Counted from the first letter of the stretch, positions 35,201 through 48,523 are shown. The stretch is DNA of 64,000 bases from Agelaius tricolor (GCA_023055355.1 JALJCS010000001.1:74937381-75001380), one strand, 5' to 3'. Notes: a model not told the origin generated them from the sequence alone. Numbers and translations: made by a program.

Positions 35201-36854
35201 TGAGAACTAAGACAAATTTCTAAACTGTGCACCTGGAGCCGTACACTTTGCAAATGAGCTTTTCCACGTGAGAGACCTAGCAAAGTACACAATTTAGATT
35301 TTTTTTCTTACCCACTTTTCCCACCATTATTTGTCTGTTGATGATATCATGGGTAGAAATGCTGGGGCTGGCCAAGTATTCAGTATTGGATGGATTGCTG
35401 CTTTCCTCCTACATCACTTTTTGGTAGCAGTTTGAAGTCCCCAATCACACTGTGCCATAACAACAAATGCTTCAAGGATGACATTTCCAAAAGTACCTTT
35501 CTTCCAAGAATCTGTGAGTGCTTTTCAACATGAATTACCAGACCATCTCTTGGTGATAAGTAGGTGTTATTTCCATCTTCAAACTGAGAAACTTAAACTG
35601 CTGCCTAAAGTAACTGTGAATCATCTACTTCCTGGAGCTTTCTTTTTCTTGTTTTCCATACCCTTTCCTTTTGTCTCCTGGGCCATTCTTAATCTCAATT
35701 TCCTCCCCTCTCTGTCTATAATAATCCCCTCGATAAAACCTGATGTTGTACCCAAACTTCAAAACTCTTCCCCCCTGCCCCCCTGCATGCAACTTGGGCG
35801 TGTGTGTGCTGTGCATAAGTGCTCTCCTCATTCAGGTAGAAGCATCAACTGAGCCTTTCAAAGAGCTGTATTTATGTAAATAGGTTTAAATAGTTATTTC
35901 CATGCTCTATGTGCATGTGTGGGTGGGGAGGATTAGTCTGCAGATAAGTTAAAGAGCACAGGTGTCTCAGGTGCCTCTCATGTGGAGCACTGAACTGGAG
36001 AGAGGCAGTTTTGCAAAGATTCTCAGCACTTGCTTCTCCCCCTGCTTGGAAAGTTCAGATCACTTGGGTGAATCAGAGCTCACACTACCTGGTGCTTAGT
36101 AAGACACTGGGCAGCATATTGGCTGGTGTCTGTTTTCAGTCTAAATAAACAAGTGCTTTCCTCCAGAAGGGTGTTTTGTTCAAGATAAGGGTAACTGGTT
36201 TCACTCCCAGTATTCACTGTACATATCTCTGAATTAAACTGTTGTTACACTGACCTTAGTTTCTGTTTCTTAACATTAATCTTTTTATTGTTTTTTTTAA
36301 ATGGGAAACATAAAGTTGGCAATCTGTTTCCACTGTATACTCCTCTGCAATTGGAAAAGAGAAACTCAGAGGAGGTGTTTCATAATCTTTTCTTAACCTG
36401 TATAAATTCTCTTTTTTGCCACTTCTATGAAAAAAATCAACAGTCTTCCTCTGTATCTGTCTCAGAGCACTTCTTCAAAAGATGTTTACCATGTGGCTAA
36501 GAAATTGATTTGGCTGAAGTCCATATTTTAGGGCATCTGTCTCCCAAGAGAAATCCAGGCTGGATAGTTTCCTGTTCTGTGTTTTAGCATTATTCTGTGA
36601 TCCAGCAGTCAGTGTATTGTCCTAAAGCATCTGTGTCTGGGGTTGCTTCTCTATTCCACCTCAGGCTATGTCTGTGTAGCTGTACACAAGAGGATGTGCA
36701 TGTCTGCCCTGCCAAGTAGCTGGAAAGAAGCAGTACCCCATGGCAGGGGATGCTAGCTCTCCTTTCCCACTTAGGAATGTGTCCCCTCTGGGAGTCCCAG
36801 TTGTTGGTTTCTCTAGGTCTGGATTGAAGGCACTTGAGACAGAAATTCATGTTT
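32276..36854. other. Intergenic, nothing recognised
   Basis: AT-rich DNA with short A- and T-runs (33310-33322, 34703-34714). No gene or repeat family recognised over this interval. Confidence 0.5.
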
Positions 36855-37470
36855 GCACTCCAGTGTTTATTATTTCTTATCAGTAGAACAGTCTCACTAC
36901 TGTGAGTTCAGCAGCTTTTCTTTAGAAGACACAAGATGGCCAACAATCTCTTGTTACAAGGTTTTTTAAGACTAAACTATCCAATTAAGAGCTGACACCT
37001 AGATTATTTTCCCTTTTAGCCCAATAATTGATCACAAAGAGCCTGCAATGTGGACTTTTCTGCCCAATTACAAAATGCCACCCAAACCCATGGAGAAGAA
37101 GGAAGAAGCAGCAAGAAGAAGAAACCCAGGATGACACCCTGTGCCCTCCATTTTGCTTCCATCCACAACATACTAAAAATTCCAAAACCTAAATTTCTCA
37201 CCTAGGTGATACACCTACACTACTCTCTATAATGTATTTCACACTTCTGTGGATTCCAGTCTATCTTGAAGTCTAGGAAACTTTCTCCATGAATGAGGGT
37301 CACAGTCAGTGCTCCCCTGGGGGTCAGGGCACCCCAGAGCAGACAGAGAAATATTCCCAGTGCCCTGGGCTTCCACATCCCCAGGACCCTGTGCAGACCC
37401 CAGTGCAGAGACACCTGCCAGGTGACACTGGGCTCCCACCCACAGGCCTGCTGTCATGGCTATTGTACTC
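36855..37470 (-). mobile_element. Solo LTR of a passerine-type endogenous retrovirus (family C)
   Basis: The minus strand shows, in order, a GC-rich start, GTGAAATACATTATAGAGAG, GGAAGCAAAATGGAGGGC, a TTCTTC-rich tract, CTAATTGGATAG-type wording and a terminal AATAATAAACACTGGAGTG poly(A) region. This order is like other passerine LTRs. The ends are uncertain. Confidence 0.6.
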
Positions 37471-39755
37471 ACTCATGGGAGGAACTCAGACTTTACCTGA
37501 GGATGAGCTCAGACATTAGCCATTGAAGAGATGGAAAGTCTGTAGGAGACCGATATTTGGAAAGTGATGCATGCCCATGTCTTAAGCTTGAAACAAAAAT
37601 TAACAGTGATGAATCCATACAGAAGCAAACTGCCAGCAGTCAATACCCAGGCTAAGCTTGAGCCAAAATGCTCTCCTCTAATGTAAGTCATGCTGCCAGT
37701 GTTGGAGGGGAAAGGAGAAGAAAGAGAGGGAGAGGAAACTGTTTTATTAACCTTTTTTTTTCCTTACTTTTGTGTATTTAAATATTAAACATGAGTATTT
37801 ATTAGGAAAATAAAAAACAAAGGAAAGAAGTACTATGGAACAGAAGATGGAAATTAAATGAAGCTCATATATCATTCAACAGGGCCATTTCTAAGATGAA
37901 AAACAGTATTTGCTCCCCATCACCATAGTTGTCCAATTGAAACAGCAGGGGAATTCATACTATATTAGGTGAATATGATGTTATACAGTACAATTTGGGA
38001 TTTCAGTGAAGCAAATATGCATATAAATGATATTGATGTATTCAGTAGAAATAAGACTAAATAAATAAATAAATAAATAAAGTACATAACAATAAGAAAA
38101 GAGTATGTGAGAGCAATTTTCAATTTTCATTGCAGAGATAATTTATTCATTCCATGAAATAGTGTTGTAGTAGCCTGCATGCTTAAGAATGTCATCAAGG
38201 CAAGGTTTGTAGACAGGCTGACTTTGTTGGGAAAACAACAGACATGTTCTTGGACACTTATGTCTTCAAACACCTCCTCCAGATCCTGTTTGATAAAGGG
38301 CCTGACTTCCCCCCATAGAGCCCTACAGCCCATGATAAGCCACAAAAGCCATGACAATCTAGAATGTGTTTTGTGCAGAGATGTAGGAAGAACCTGTAGG
38401 CTTCAGAGATAACTACAAAGTGATATATCAGCAGTGCTTTAGCAAAAACCTCCCTGCACAGCACCAGTGCAGGGCTTTGGAATGAGGAGCAGTTTGGAAC
38501 TTAAAAAATGTGTTCTCTCCTTTTCATTGCCTGTTTTGCAGATGCAGTGGAGAGAGGGTAATATGTCTTGCATAGTAAGACCAATACCCATTTTGCATTA
38601 GTCTCTAATGTAAATAGATCTTCCTAGTAGACAATCTATCAGTCTACCTACTAATTCATCTGTTTACTCAAAATTATCTTGAGACAGGAAGCACGTTCTC
38701 TTTTATGAAAATAGATTCTCTTAGGCTTTTGTCTCAATTTTCTTCATAATGTCTTGCCACTCAATCAAATTCATTTTGTGAAATGTACTGCATCTGTTTT
38801 AAATAATTCATCATCTTGTACCTCTGCAATCACTTGGAGAATGTCAAAGTTATACAAGAGCCTGGAATTTGTTATTATATTTTAATGGAGATACAGGGCT
38901 GGATCATGGTATTCCTCCACAGCAACTCAGAATAGCATATGAAAAGGAGGAAAGACTGCAAATTTTTGCCAAAACTAAATTCTGTGTGTCTCTAAGGCCT
39001 TGAAAGATTAATCTCTGCTAGTGGACTTGTCCATCACTGCACTGTTGATGTGTTCACATTTCAATCTGCTCAGTTGCCCAAGACATGTTTCATGACAGCT
39101 ACCTCCTGTGTCAGGGTGACACAGCTTTTGGAGAGGACTTGTCTCAGCACATCCCTCAGGCTGTGCCTGTTGAGGGGACAGATTGGTAGACAAACATTCA
39201 GCTCATGAATCACACCCATGACTGGTTTCTGAGCAGTTTGGTGCCATTGGAAGCAACTTTGCCAGCTCAGGTGTGGCTGAGCCAAGCACTGTTGCAAGGT
39301 GTATATGCCTGGGTGCTGGGAATGGGGGATTTAGCTGCCTCTCATCATCCAGCCTTGACTGAGAGGGAGTTTGTAAGCTTGAAGACATTAAAAGGAGCAT
39401 TTTTTCTCTTTCTTTTGCTCAGGCAGTAGGACAGTCTTGGCAGAGGCTATCCTTGGCTCCCACCTGACTGCAGGCCCAAGCGAACAGGTCACTATCACAG
39501 GCTGACAAATCCAGTGGCCCAGTAGAGGCAAGGCTGCTGCAGGTCCCTGGCCCCAGGGCCAGCTATCAGTGGGGCTCAGTGTGTGTTCCCAGTAGGCACA
39601 GGAGCACAAACACACACTCATATTTGGGTACACATGTGATCTGTTCCACAGAAACACTCAACACACAAACACAACCAGTTCCAAGGGCCTCATCCTGTTC
39701 TGCTCTCTGGCAGATCATGATGAAAGCCCATTAATAGAATATATATAGATATAGT
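37471..39755. other. Intergenic; short (TAAA)n at 38058-38081
   Basis: Six TAAA units lie at 38058-38081. Otherwise nothing recognised. Confidence 0.5.
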
Positions 39756-39821
39756 TATTTATATTTATATTTATATTTATATTTATATTTATATTTATAT
39801 TTATATTTATATTTATATTTA
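39756..39821. repeat. (ATTTAT)n hexanucleotide repeat
   Basis: About eleven perfect hexamer units, one base off a TATA-rich lead-in. Confidence 0.95.
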
Positions 39822-40449
39822 CATCTATACCGTGGGAATCCCTCCAGCCACTATCCTGAAACACTCAAGTCTACACAGTAGCTGGTCCCTGAATCCTCTC
39901 ATCTCCACTTGGCTCTTGCATAGACACAATCAGGTCTCTCAGCTGACTTCCAGGCTTCATAATACCCCCAGTAGCTGGCCAGGACCCCCTGGTCCTTCCA
40001 GTAGCCAATACAGAGATCTCTGGTGCCTCCACCATCCTGACCAGGCATATGGTTGCTTTGGTACCTGTCTTCTAAAGCCTTTTATCCTATTGACCTGTTA
40101 CTCCAACTTGACATTCACCAGTGGCTCCCCTAGACTCCCAACACAGGTGTGCACACAGAGCAGAGTCCCTCACCCATGAAAAGCCTCTGAAGTGGGGTTA
40201 AAGGAGAAGACAAGCCCTTCTGACCAGGTGCAGGGCATGGCCAGCCAGACAAAGCAACCAGCCAACCCTTGACATGCCTCTGGCCCCTTTTATCCCCTTA
40301 TCATTGTGTTTTTCCACCCTTATTCCTTTCCAAACCACCAAGATCCCTCCCTTTCCCCCTGCATTGTTCCTCCTCTAAAGATCCCATAGTAAGTCTTAGG
40401 CAATTCCAAGATGCTCCTCCTCTGTGTCCCATACTGTGTCCTGTACCCC
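39822..40449. other. Intergenic, CT-rich, nothing recognised
   Basis: Pyrimidine-rich on the plus strand. May be part of a degraded element linked to the following LTR; not resolved. Confidence 0.4.
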
Positions 40450-41190
40450 TTACCCCTCTCAGTCCACGCAGCCTTTCCCTTTAGCTCAGGAGTGCCGCAG
40501 GCTGAGACCCCCAGGACAGCCCTGAGAGGGGCTGCACCGGGGCTCATGTCCCCTACTGGGGTTTCTGGGGTTCCCCTGTCGGGACCCAGGACATTCCTCT
40601 GGCTGCCCTGGGTGATTCGAGACCCTGGCAGGGGGTTCAGAGACCTTGGTACAGAGTCAAAAACACCTGTGCCTTTGATTTAGCCCATGGAAAAAATTAC
40701 CAACTTTGTATGAAGATTTACAAGCCACAAGAGTTTGAGTAGAATGATAGTTAATTTGTCACAAGGTGAAAAAGTAGAATTTTGGGGTTTTAGAATTGGA
40801 GTTCAAGAAGCAAGATGGAGGAATCTGGGCATGTCCTGTCCTTCTTCTCCTTCTTCTTGTCCTCCATCTTCTGCTGTGATGGTGGTACTTTTGGATTGAC
40901 TAACATAGGTGATAGGTATGTCTAACATAGGTGATAGGTATTGGAAAATTATTGTAAATAAAGTACATGTAGTTTGTAATATAAAAAGTTAACACGACCC
41001 CAAGGGCACTCGTGGTGCCACAACCCGACCTGCTGGACAGATCTCAGCAGGTCAGAGAAGGAATGTAATAGATAAGAGAAAGTAAACAACCTTGAAAAGC
41101 AGAACCAATTTCTTCGGTCATGGGGCTGGGAAAAAAAGAGTTTCTAATACCTCGGGGGTCATCTCAACCCCAGAGACCCCAGACCCCCCA
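40450..41190 (+). mobile_element. Solo LTR of a passerine-type endogenous retrovirus (family D)
   Basis: Plus-oriented LTR with CCCTGGCAGGGGGTTCAGAG, TTTGTATGAAGATTTACAAG, AAGCAAGATGGAGG, a CTTCTTCTCC tract, TATAAAAAG at about 40980 and a purine-rich end near GGGGCTGGGAAAAAAAGAG. A 20-bp block at 40900-40919 is repeated at 40922-40941. The ends are uncertain and no internal region is seen. Confidence 0.65.
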
Positions 41191-43457
41191 CTGCCTCTGA
41201 TCCACATGTTCCTGTGTCACACTCCTCAGCCGCCATGGGAAGAGACTTTTGGGTGTGCACACAGGCTCTGCCCATCAAGAACAGCTGCCTGCCAACACTT
41301 ACCCTGGAGGGAAGTGAAATGTAGCTGTGCTTAAAGCCTTTGGCAGGTTAAAGCCTAAATAAATATTTATCAATGGCCAGAGGTAGAAGAGAGAGATAAT
41401 AAAAATACATCTTTTGGGAGGCTCCCTGTCCACCAGTTTTCTGCAGGAAGGTAAATTTAAATTAATGTTGCACTTAAGCATTGCTTTGCTTTTAAAAACA
41501 ATGAATGGGCCTGGGTACATTTCCAGTGACCTGCTGTAAACCTGGCACACGCTGCATCAGTAGTAAATTGCCAACAGATTATGATGCCCTGAAAATATGA
41601 GGGAGGCAGCTCAGACTTTTTCTTGTCTTCATCCCAGTCTCATTGGAAAAAGCACACTGGTTTCTTTCCCAGCAACTGGAGATCAAGACCCACAGGACTT
41701 GGTCTGTCTCCGCCATGGTTGTCAGAGCATCACCACGGTCCCCCTCAGTAAACCAACACTTCAGCTTCACGCAGGAGCCACAGAGGAAAGGGTGAGGGAC
41801 TGGGGATGAGCAGGATCCAACATCACAAAAACAAGCTTGTTATTTTCTTCCACTACAACCCAGACAGCTGGATTCCCATTATAATTAGACAGATATGGAA
41901 AAGCCTCATGGTAACCCCTACCAGCCTTTTTGGACACACTTCTGTGATGATTGCCATATGGATCAAGAGATGAGATTGCAAACTCAGCACTGCTGTTTGG
42001 TTTTGTGTTCATACAGTGCCAAACATGAGGGGTTGTATCAACCTAGAGCAGAGGGAGGTGCCCCGATGGTGACAGTATTTTGTGATGTCCTTTGTTTGTC
42101 TGGCCACAACCCAGCTGCTTTAAGACCATGGCAAATCATCACATCTGATAAACTCTGCTAACCAGAGATCTCCCCAGATTCTCTGACTGTCAAGAAAAGA
42201 CATTAATACATTGCCATTACCACAGGGCTTCCCTATGTGGTCATCCACCAAGACCCCTGGGGAAAGAGAGAGCCCTGGGACAATCTTTACGCACTTTGAC
42301 TCATTGGGAAGCTACCCACCCTGTGCAGGATTTGGTCTTGGCACTTAGTCTGCTGCCTCATCTCAGCTACAAATTAGTGTTAAACATAAATGTTATTTAT
42401 TTCTAATTAATTATTAAGGCAATGTGTAACAGCACTTAGGAAAGATCATATTGGTCTGTGTGTGGATGCAACCCAGCCCTCCCTAAATCACACTGAAAGC
42501 TGACTTCCCTCCTGCTGTAAGCAGATTACTTCAGTCTCAGTGTTGGTACATAAGGAGAAGATTTGTCACCCTTCTGGAAAATCAATAGGCTCTTGGCAAA
42601 CTGGCTTCAGTGCTGTTAATCATCCTGATGGCACCATCTGCCCATCTACCAAACTGCAGCAGGAGAACCACCCTGCCTGAGGACCCTCTCAGTGGCTGCA
42701 GAGCCCTGGCACAGCTGGGTTTGCACCACTCACTGCATTTGAAACAAGCCCAGCTGAAGGTACAGGAGGATCTGAGGACTGGGAGTGCAGAGTTCATGGA
42801 GGACTCTGTCATGTCTCCTCTGTATTTCTGTTCCATGTCTGGGGGCAGGGCCTCTGCCTGGTGCCCAAAACCAGTGAAATGTTCACAGGAAAAACAGAGG
42901 AGTCAAAAATGCTGAAAATTCCAGATGCCTGAGGCATCACTGTTGGTGTGTGCAGCTCCTCAGCGCCTCATCAACATGCAGAGGATGGAGAAATCCCGTG
43001 GCAGAGGTCACTGGCTATGGACTGTCACTTGTCACCATATGAGGCTCTGGTCTGAGTGCCCCACCTGCCCTGCGAGGAAGGGTCTCCTCCTCCTCATCCT
43101 CCTAACCCAGCTTGGTGCTGCTCCAACAGACAGGAGCAACAATCTGTGGGAAAACCTTCTGTGCAGGGCCAGGGCAGGCTGGAGAGGCTGGACAGAGCTC
43201 CAAGAAAGGATGCAGCAGATGACAGACAATCTGTAGCACGAGTAAAGAGCACTGGCCAGGCTCACAGGGCATTGCTGCAGCACAAATCCTGGCTGCTGCC
43301 TCTGGACAGGTGCTCAGAGTGCAGCTGCTGCCCAGCTGCTGGCATGGGGAAGGGATGGGGCAGGACCCTCACACCACTGCTGTGGCTTCCCACCCAGTCT
43401 GCCCAGTCTCTGCATTCCCCCAGTGGGGAATCATCACCTGGGGCCTGCAGAGAGCCA
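41191..43457. other. Intergenic, nothing recognised
   Basis: No gene or mobile element recognised. Confidence 0.5.
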
Positions 43458-43728
43458 GGGGCATGGGCAGGGACATGGGCAGGGGACATGGGCTGGGGAC
43501 ACGGGCAGGGACATGGGCAGGGACATGGGTTGGGGACATGGGCAGGGGACATGGGCAGGGACATGGGCAGGGGACACGGGCTGGGGACATGGGCAGGGGA
43601 CATGGGCTGGGACATGGGCAGGGACACGGGCTGGGGACATGGGCAGGGGACATGGGCTGGGACATGGGCAGGGGACACAGGCTGGGGACATGGGCTGGGG
43701 ACATGGGCTGGGGACATGGGCAGGGACA
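43458..43728 (+). repeat. 12/13-bp G-rich minisatellite
   Basis: About 21 units of GGGCAGGGACAT or GGGCTGGGGACAT alternate without fixed order. The plus strand is packed with GGG and GGGG runs. Both strands stay open in several frames, which explains the Gly/His-rich and Pro/Cys-rich apparent proteins. Confidence 0.95.
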
Positions 43729-44699
43729 GTGCCCGACTTCCTCCCGCTCTGTATTAATCAGCGCTTTTCTGAATCACAGGCCTGCTTTGGCTGTGGGATA
43801 TCAACTAGGAGATTCAGGAATTAATTCAGCTTGGGAGCTTTGGATGACTCAGACTGCTATGAAAACACCCCAGGGCAGAAATGAGATGTAGGGAAAATTC
43901 GCCCTGGGGGTATCTCTCAATAGACTTTAACTGAGGACAAATTTAATTTGCAGAACTGAAGCATATTTTATTTACTTTTATAAACTAGCATTTTAAATTG
44001 AAATATTCAAATAGGTAATCAAGATGCTCTTAATGGGTTGCTTCTACTGAAAGAGAGTTTGTTTGAAATTCCTCAACCTTGGAGTCCCAGACATATTTCC
44101 TTCCCCCAAGTGAATTCTCTGTTGAATTTCTCTACTGCATTAATTATGAAAACCAGAATTCACCAAATAAACAGACAAGATGACACAGCACTGATGTTAG
44201 GCTGCCCACACCCTAACCCGTGATCCTGCTGGAAGTTGTCTGTAAATCTCAATGGAAAAGCAGTATGCAGTAGTCATATGTGCTTTTAGGAGTTTGTAAA
44301 GACAGAGCTCTTTCTCATGCATCACTGGGCTCCCAAAGATGGGGCTAAGTTATAACCACCCTCAGAGTTCACTTTACTGCCAAATGTCTGCCTGAGAGGA
44401 AAAAAAACATACATTTTTGTAGCTGGAAAAATATTGAGGCAAAGGATTTGAAACACTGAGCCATATGGACTCCTGCCTCAGCTCTCTTAGTGCAGCAATG
44501 CTTCACTGCAATCAATAAATGTTTCATCATAATTTCTGGTGCAGGGAGGCTTTAAGGAGCCCAGGCTCCATTCTTGGCTCCACTGTCTGCTCACTGTGAG
44601 CTTTGAGCTTCGTTTCATGTCAATACAGCAGAACTCAATGCCCTGTTTTCTTCATGAAATGCAGTCTGTGTGCTGGGGACTCCCACGGAAGAATCAAAA
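43729..44699. other. Intergenic, nothing recognised
   Basis: No gene or repeat family recognised. Confidence 0.5.
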
Positions 44700-45330
44700 T
44701 CAGAATCAGAGCAGTTTGGCCTGGAAGGAACCTTTAAAAGCCATCTAGTCCAACCTTCCTGCCATGAGCAGGGACAGCTTCAACTAGATCAGGGTGCTCA
44801 GAGCAAGTGTTGCTGCTCAGCTTGACCTTGGATGTTTCCAGGGGTAGGGCACCCACCATCTCTCTGGGCAACCCATGCCAGTGTTTCTCAACACCTTATG
44901 GTAAAAGCTTTCTTCTTTATAGCTGAATTGATCCTCTTTCAGTTTAAAATCATTGCCTCTTATCCCATTACAACAAGCCCCTACTAAAAAGTTTGTCCTC
45001 ATCTTGCAGTACCCTTTAGGTACTGGAGGTTGTTATAAGGTCTCCCTGGAACCTTCTCTTCTTCAGGCTGAACAACCCCAACTCTCTCAGCCTGGAGAGG
45101 TGTTTGAACCCTCTGATTATTTTTGTGGCCTCTTCTGGCCTCACTCCAACAGGTTAATTTCCTTCCTGTGCTGGAGACCCCAGAGCTGAATGGAAGAGTG
45201 TGGGTGAGGTCTCACGAGAGCAGAGCAGAGGGGCAGAATCCCCTCCCTGGGCCTGCTCTCCACTCAGCTTTGGATGCATCCCAGGATGTGGTTGGCATTC
45301 TGAAGTGGTGTGGGGTGTTCAGGACAGCTC
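44700..45330 (-). mobile_element. CR1 LINE 3' fragment, about 630 bp
   Basis: The longest CR1 copy here. Reversed blocks CTGGAAGGAACCTTTAAAAG, CCATCTCTCTGGGCAACCC, TCTTATCCCATTACAAC, GGTCTCCCTGGAACCTTCTC and GGCTGAACAACCCCAACTCT are all readable. Confidence 0.93.
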
Positions 45331-47934
45331 AGGGTGCTCCACTCCCTGTGTGTAGGGGATGACAGGCAGCAGACTGTGGCAATGGAAAGGAGCAAGCAAA
45401 ATTTTGGCCATGCCTTCACCCTGGGAAGCCAATGCTGATGACAGGCAGCTGAAGGGAAGCTGATGTACATTATATGAAAGAAACCCTGAGAGCAAAATCT
45501 GGGGAAAGATCTGGGGAAATTCCTTCCAAAAGCAAGGCCTTGTGCTGGAGGACACATCTGGATCCCATTTGTTATCCATTGTCTCTGGAGATGCATCAGA
45601 TTGTTTGAAAGCTCCCTGTGACCCACCCAGCCTGTGAGACACAAGAGCTGCATCTGGCTGTGCTTTCATAGACTAAAGTCTGGGATGTGACCAGGGCTGA
45701 AATTCACGTGGGGAAAGGAGTTCAGAGAGACCTGTGTGTCTTGCACTGGGCTTTGGGAGAACCTCAGCAGGAAGTGAGGGGCACTTTGGCCACATCTACC
45801 CCCAGTATGGCACTTCTGTGACAGTGGGGGGTGGAGGTGATTTTAAGGCTTTGTGCTTAATGATGCAGGTTTTATACCAGGTTGATTTTCCTGCTTTACT
45901 GGTGGCTGTGCCTGGTCCTCCCTTACACCCCCCAGCCAGTCTAAGCCAAAGCCACCCCCACAAAATGCTAAGGTAGTGTTATAGACAGTGTGGATCCTCC
46001 CTTGGAAAGGATGGTCACCATCTCAGGGGCAACATGGGTCCCAGGACACTGGCTTGAGAAAAGCCAGATAATGGAACCTAAAATAACCCTTGGGAAATTG
46101 CTTCTCTGTGTAGTAACAAAGAGACAATTGTTGAAGTGACCTGCTAATATTCAAAGTGCTTTTAGGAATTAATTAGCTATTGCTGATGCCATTTGTGACA
46201 GACTACATCTGCCTGGGACATTGTCAGAGCCATCAGCCAAAGTTTTTGCCCTTCTGAACTTTATTTTCTATAATCTCTTACATGCTAGAGCAGGTATAGT
46301 GCTTTACATGCTGGTATAGTGTATCTTTTCCTTTGAAAGATTTATGATATGGGCTAGATATCTTCATTTCTGCTTAAAGCCATAGAAAACATCTCTGTGG
46401 CTGCTGACACACCATGAGTATGAATCTAGGTATTCCCTACAGGGAATGCAGGGCAAGGAGATAAATCCTGTGGACAAGCCCAGCTGGTGGACTGATAGTT
46501 CTGTTTTTCTTCTGGCCCAGGAGTAATGTGCTCCCCTGCTGCCCTACCTGAGGGAATGCTGGAAAAGGAAAACTGAGTTTGTTTGCCAGTCCCACCTCTT
46601 CTGAGAAAACTCTCCTGGAGGGAGCACTATCCCACAAAGCATTCCCATGGGTCACACTTTGCTAAGCCTATTCAACTGCACAGTAATTGGGGTTCCAGGG
46701 TGTAAACTGCATTTAGTTAAAACACAAATGTTCTTCTTTTGCACAGTTCAGGCATTGTATAGCAGAATTATGCTGAGATGGTCTCTGGCAAATGGTTTAA
46801 TTTTAGAGGGGACTTCTGCATATGTATAGCAAAATGCAGGTCCTAACTCACAGCTACAGCTTCTTTGTGTTAGGAACCAACACATCTTAAATAAATGATA
46901 ACATTCTTCCACCCATACTCCATCTGCAGAAAAAAATATATGTAATTAACCCTTCCCTGTTATCCTCTGTGTTTATCTGTTTGCACTCACCTTGAATAAT
47001 GAAAAAGTTATATTCACTTTGTGCTCAGTTACACAACTTGAGCCTTGAGTTTTACTCTATGGGTTTCCAGCAAGCCCTGAGCTCAGCAGGGCAAGGTCCT
47101 ACCTGTTCCAGGAGGTGGCTCCTGCTTCCCAACCAGCTTTGCTCTCAAGACAAGACAAAAAGCCAGGTTCTTAAAAAACTATAAAAGTACCTCTAGGGGT
47201 ATCCAACTGCAGCACAAAAGCATTTCATTGGATTTCCAAAATGGCAGGGTGATGGATATGTTTTGAATACAGTGATGAATAATTCAGTTTTCATGTATTT
47301 GCCTGACTTCACAAGGACTCATCCTGATTTCAGCCTGAAAGCTGCCTTCCCTTATATCACTATTGCTTCAAGAAAAAAAGCTGTGGCCCTGGGGACAGTC
47401 CCTGTCCCAGGGCAGTTGCTGCAGCCCAAGAGGAGTGTCCCCAGTGCTGTTCAGCAGGTGGCTATGGTGGGTGCCTGGGGTAGAGACCCTGGGACAGATG
47501 GACACAGGAACCAGGAGGCCACTACTGCAGAGGGCAGGACTTGTTCCCTTTTATCATTTCACTTCCAGCCCCAGGACTGCCCTCTCCCTTGCTCCAGAGC
47601 TGGCATCTGTCAGAGCTGTTTGATCTCACTCTTCTGCCCCAAAGGAGCTTTTCTGTTGCCACTGGAGAAGCTGGCTCTGGGTGGGCGGGGGCTGCATGCA
47701 GCTGTCCATTGCAGCACAGTGAGACCACTCCCTGGGCACCACCAAGCCCATTCCTTGTCTCAGCTCTTTGTCCCACCCAGCCACAGGGGAGGAGAGGCTG
47801 ATGCTGCTGAGCTCTTCATCACCTGAGTGCCACTGACACCTGCCAGCCCCATGGTCCCCTGCCATATCACCTCCCTGCCCCTCAGCTCCCAGGACCGTCT
47901 CACCTGCCTTGGGCACAGCAGACACAGGAACTTG
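45331..47934. other. Intergenic, nothing recognised
   Basis: No supported gene. The 187-codon frame at 47263 has no recognisable domain. Confidence 0.5.
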
Positions 47935-48111
47935 CCTGAGCTTAGGGGAGACCTTTCTGCTCTCTACAATTACCTGAGAGGAGTACTAATGAGGTGTGAG
48001 TCTCATCTTTCAAGTAACAAGCACAGGACAAAAGGAAATGGCCTCAAGTTGTTCCAGAGAAAGTTTAGATCAGATATTAGGAAATATTTCTTCACTGAAA
48101 GAGCTAACAAG
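47935..48111 (+). mobile_element. CR1 LINE 3' fragment, left half
   Basis: CR1 phrases such as GGGGAGACC, GACAAAAGGAAATGGCCTC and TATTAGGAAATATTTCTTC are readable. It stops at the LTR insertion and continues at 49081. Confidence 0.85.
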
Positions 48112-48429
48112 TGTAAGAGGATAGAACATAAGTAAATAAAGGTAGTGTAGAAAGTAATCTTACCCCCTAAAGAGTGGCAGCTGAGCCAATTATTAAGGAT
48201 TAGGAGCAGGCCTGATGTTAACAGGCCACACCTGTAGCCAATTAGAAGAGTGTTATAAAAGAGTGGATTGGTTCATTGAGGGGTACTGGAGTCAGTTGGC
48301 TGCTGTAAGGACAAGGAAGGGCCAGTGCCTGGAGGAGTTGCCTGTAAGAAACATCAAGGTATGAAACTCTAACAATATGGAATTGTTGCAATGCAATGAG
48401 AATAGAACTCTTGCACTATAATGACAACA
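48112..48429 (+). repeat. 5' LTR of the compact element
   Basis: Starts TGTAAGAGG and ends GACAACA. It contains GCCAAT-type boxes, a TATA box TATAAAA at 48254-48260 and pairs along its whole length with 48762-49080. Confidence 0.9.
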
Positions 48430-48431
48430 AA

Positions 48432-48450
48432 TGGTGATCCCAATGTGATT
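48432..48450 (+). other. Primer-binding site, tRNA-Trp type
   Basis: Begins TGGTGATCCC two bases after the CA of the 5' LTR, exactly where a retroviral PBS belongs. It is complementary to the 3' end of vertebrate tRNA-Trp with three mismatches, all transitions. tRNA-Trp is the primer of the avian sarcoma/leukosis group. Confidence 0.75.
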
Positions 48451-48457
48451 CAGGGAG

Positions 48458-48523
48458 AAGGACTTGAATACTAAACTATATGCCTCCATAGATTTGGGGA
48501 AAAGGACTTGAATACTAAACTAT
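48458..48523 (+). repeat. 44-bp period duplication inside the LTR element
   Basis: A 22-bp block at 48458-48479 recurs exactly at 48502-48523. It lies shortly after the primer site, in the region where a leader would be. Confidence 0.85.

Noticed and set aside
43056..43891. Apparent proteins of 110-233 codons on both strands
   Set aside because: They are readings of the 12/13-bp minisatellite.
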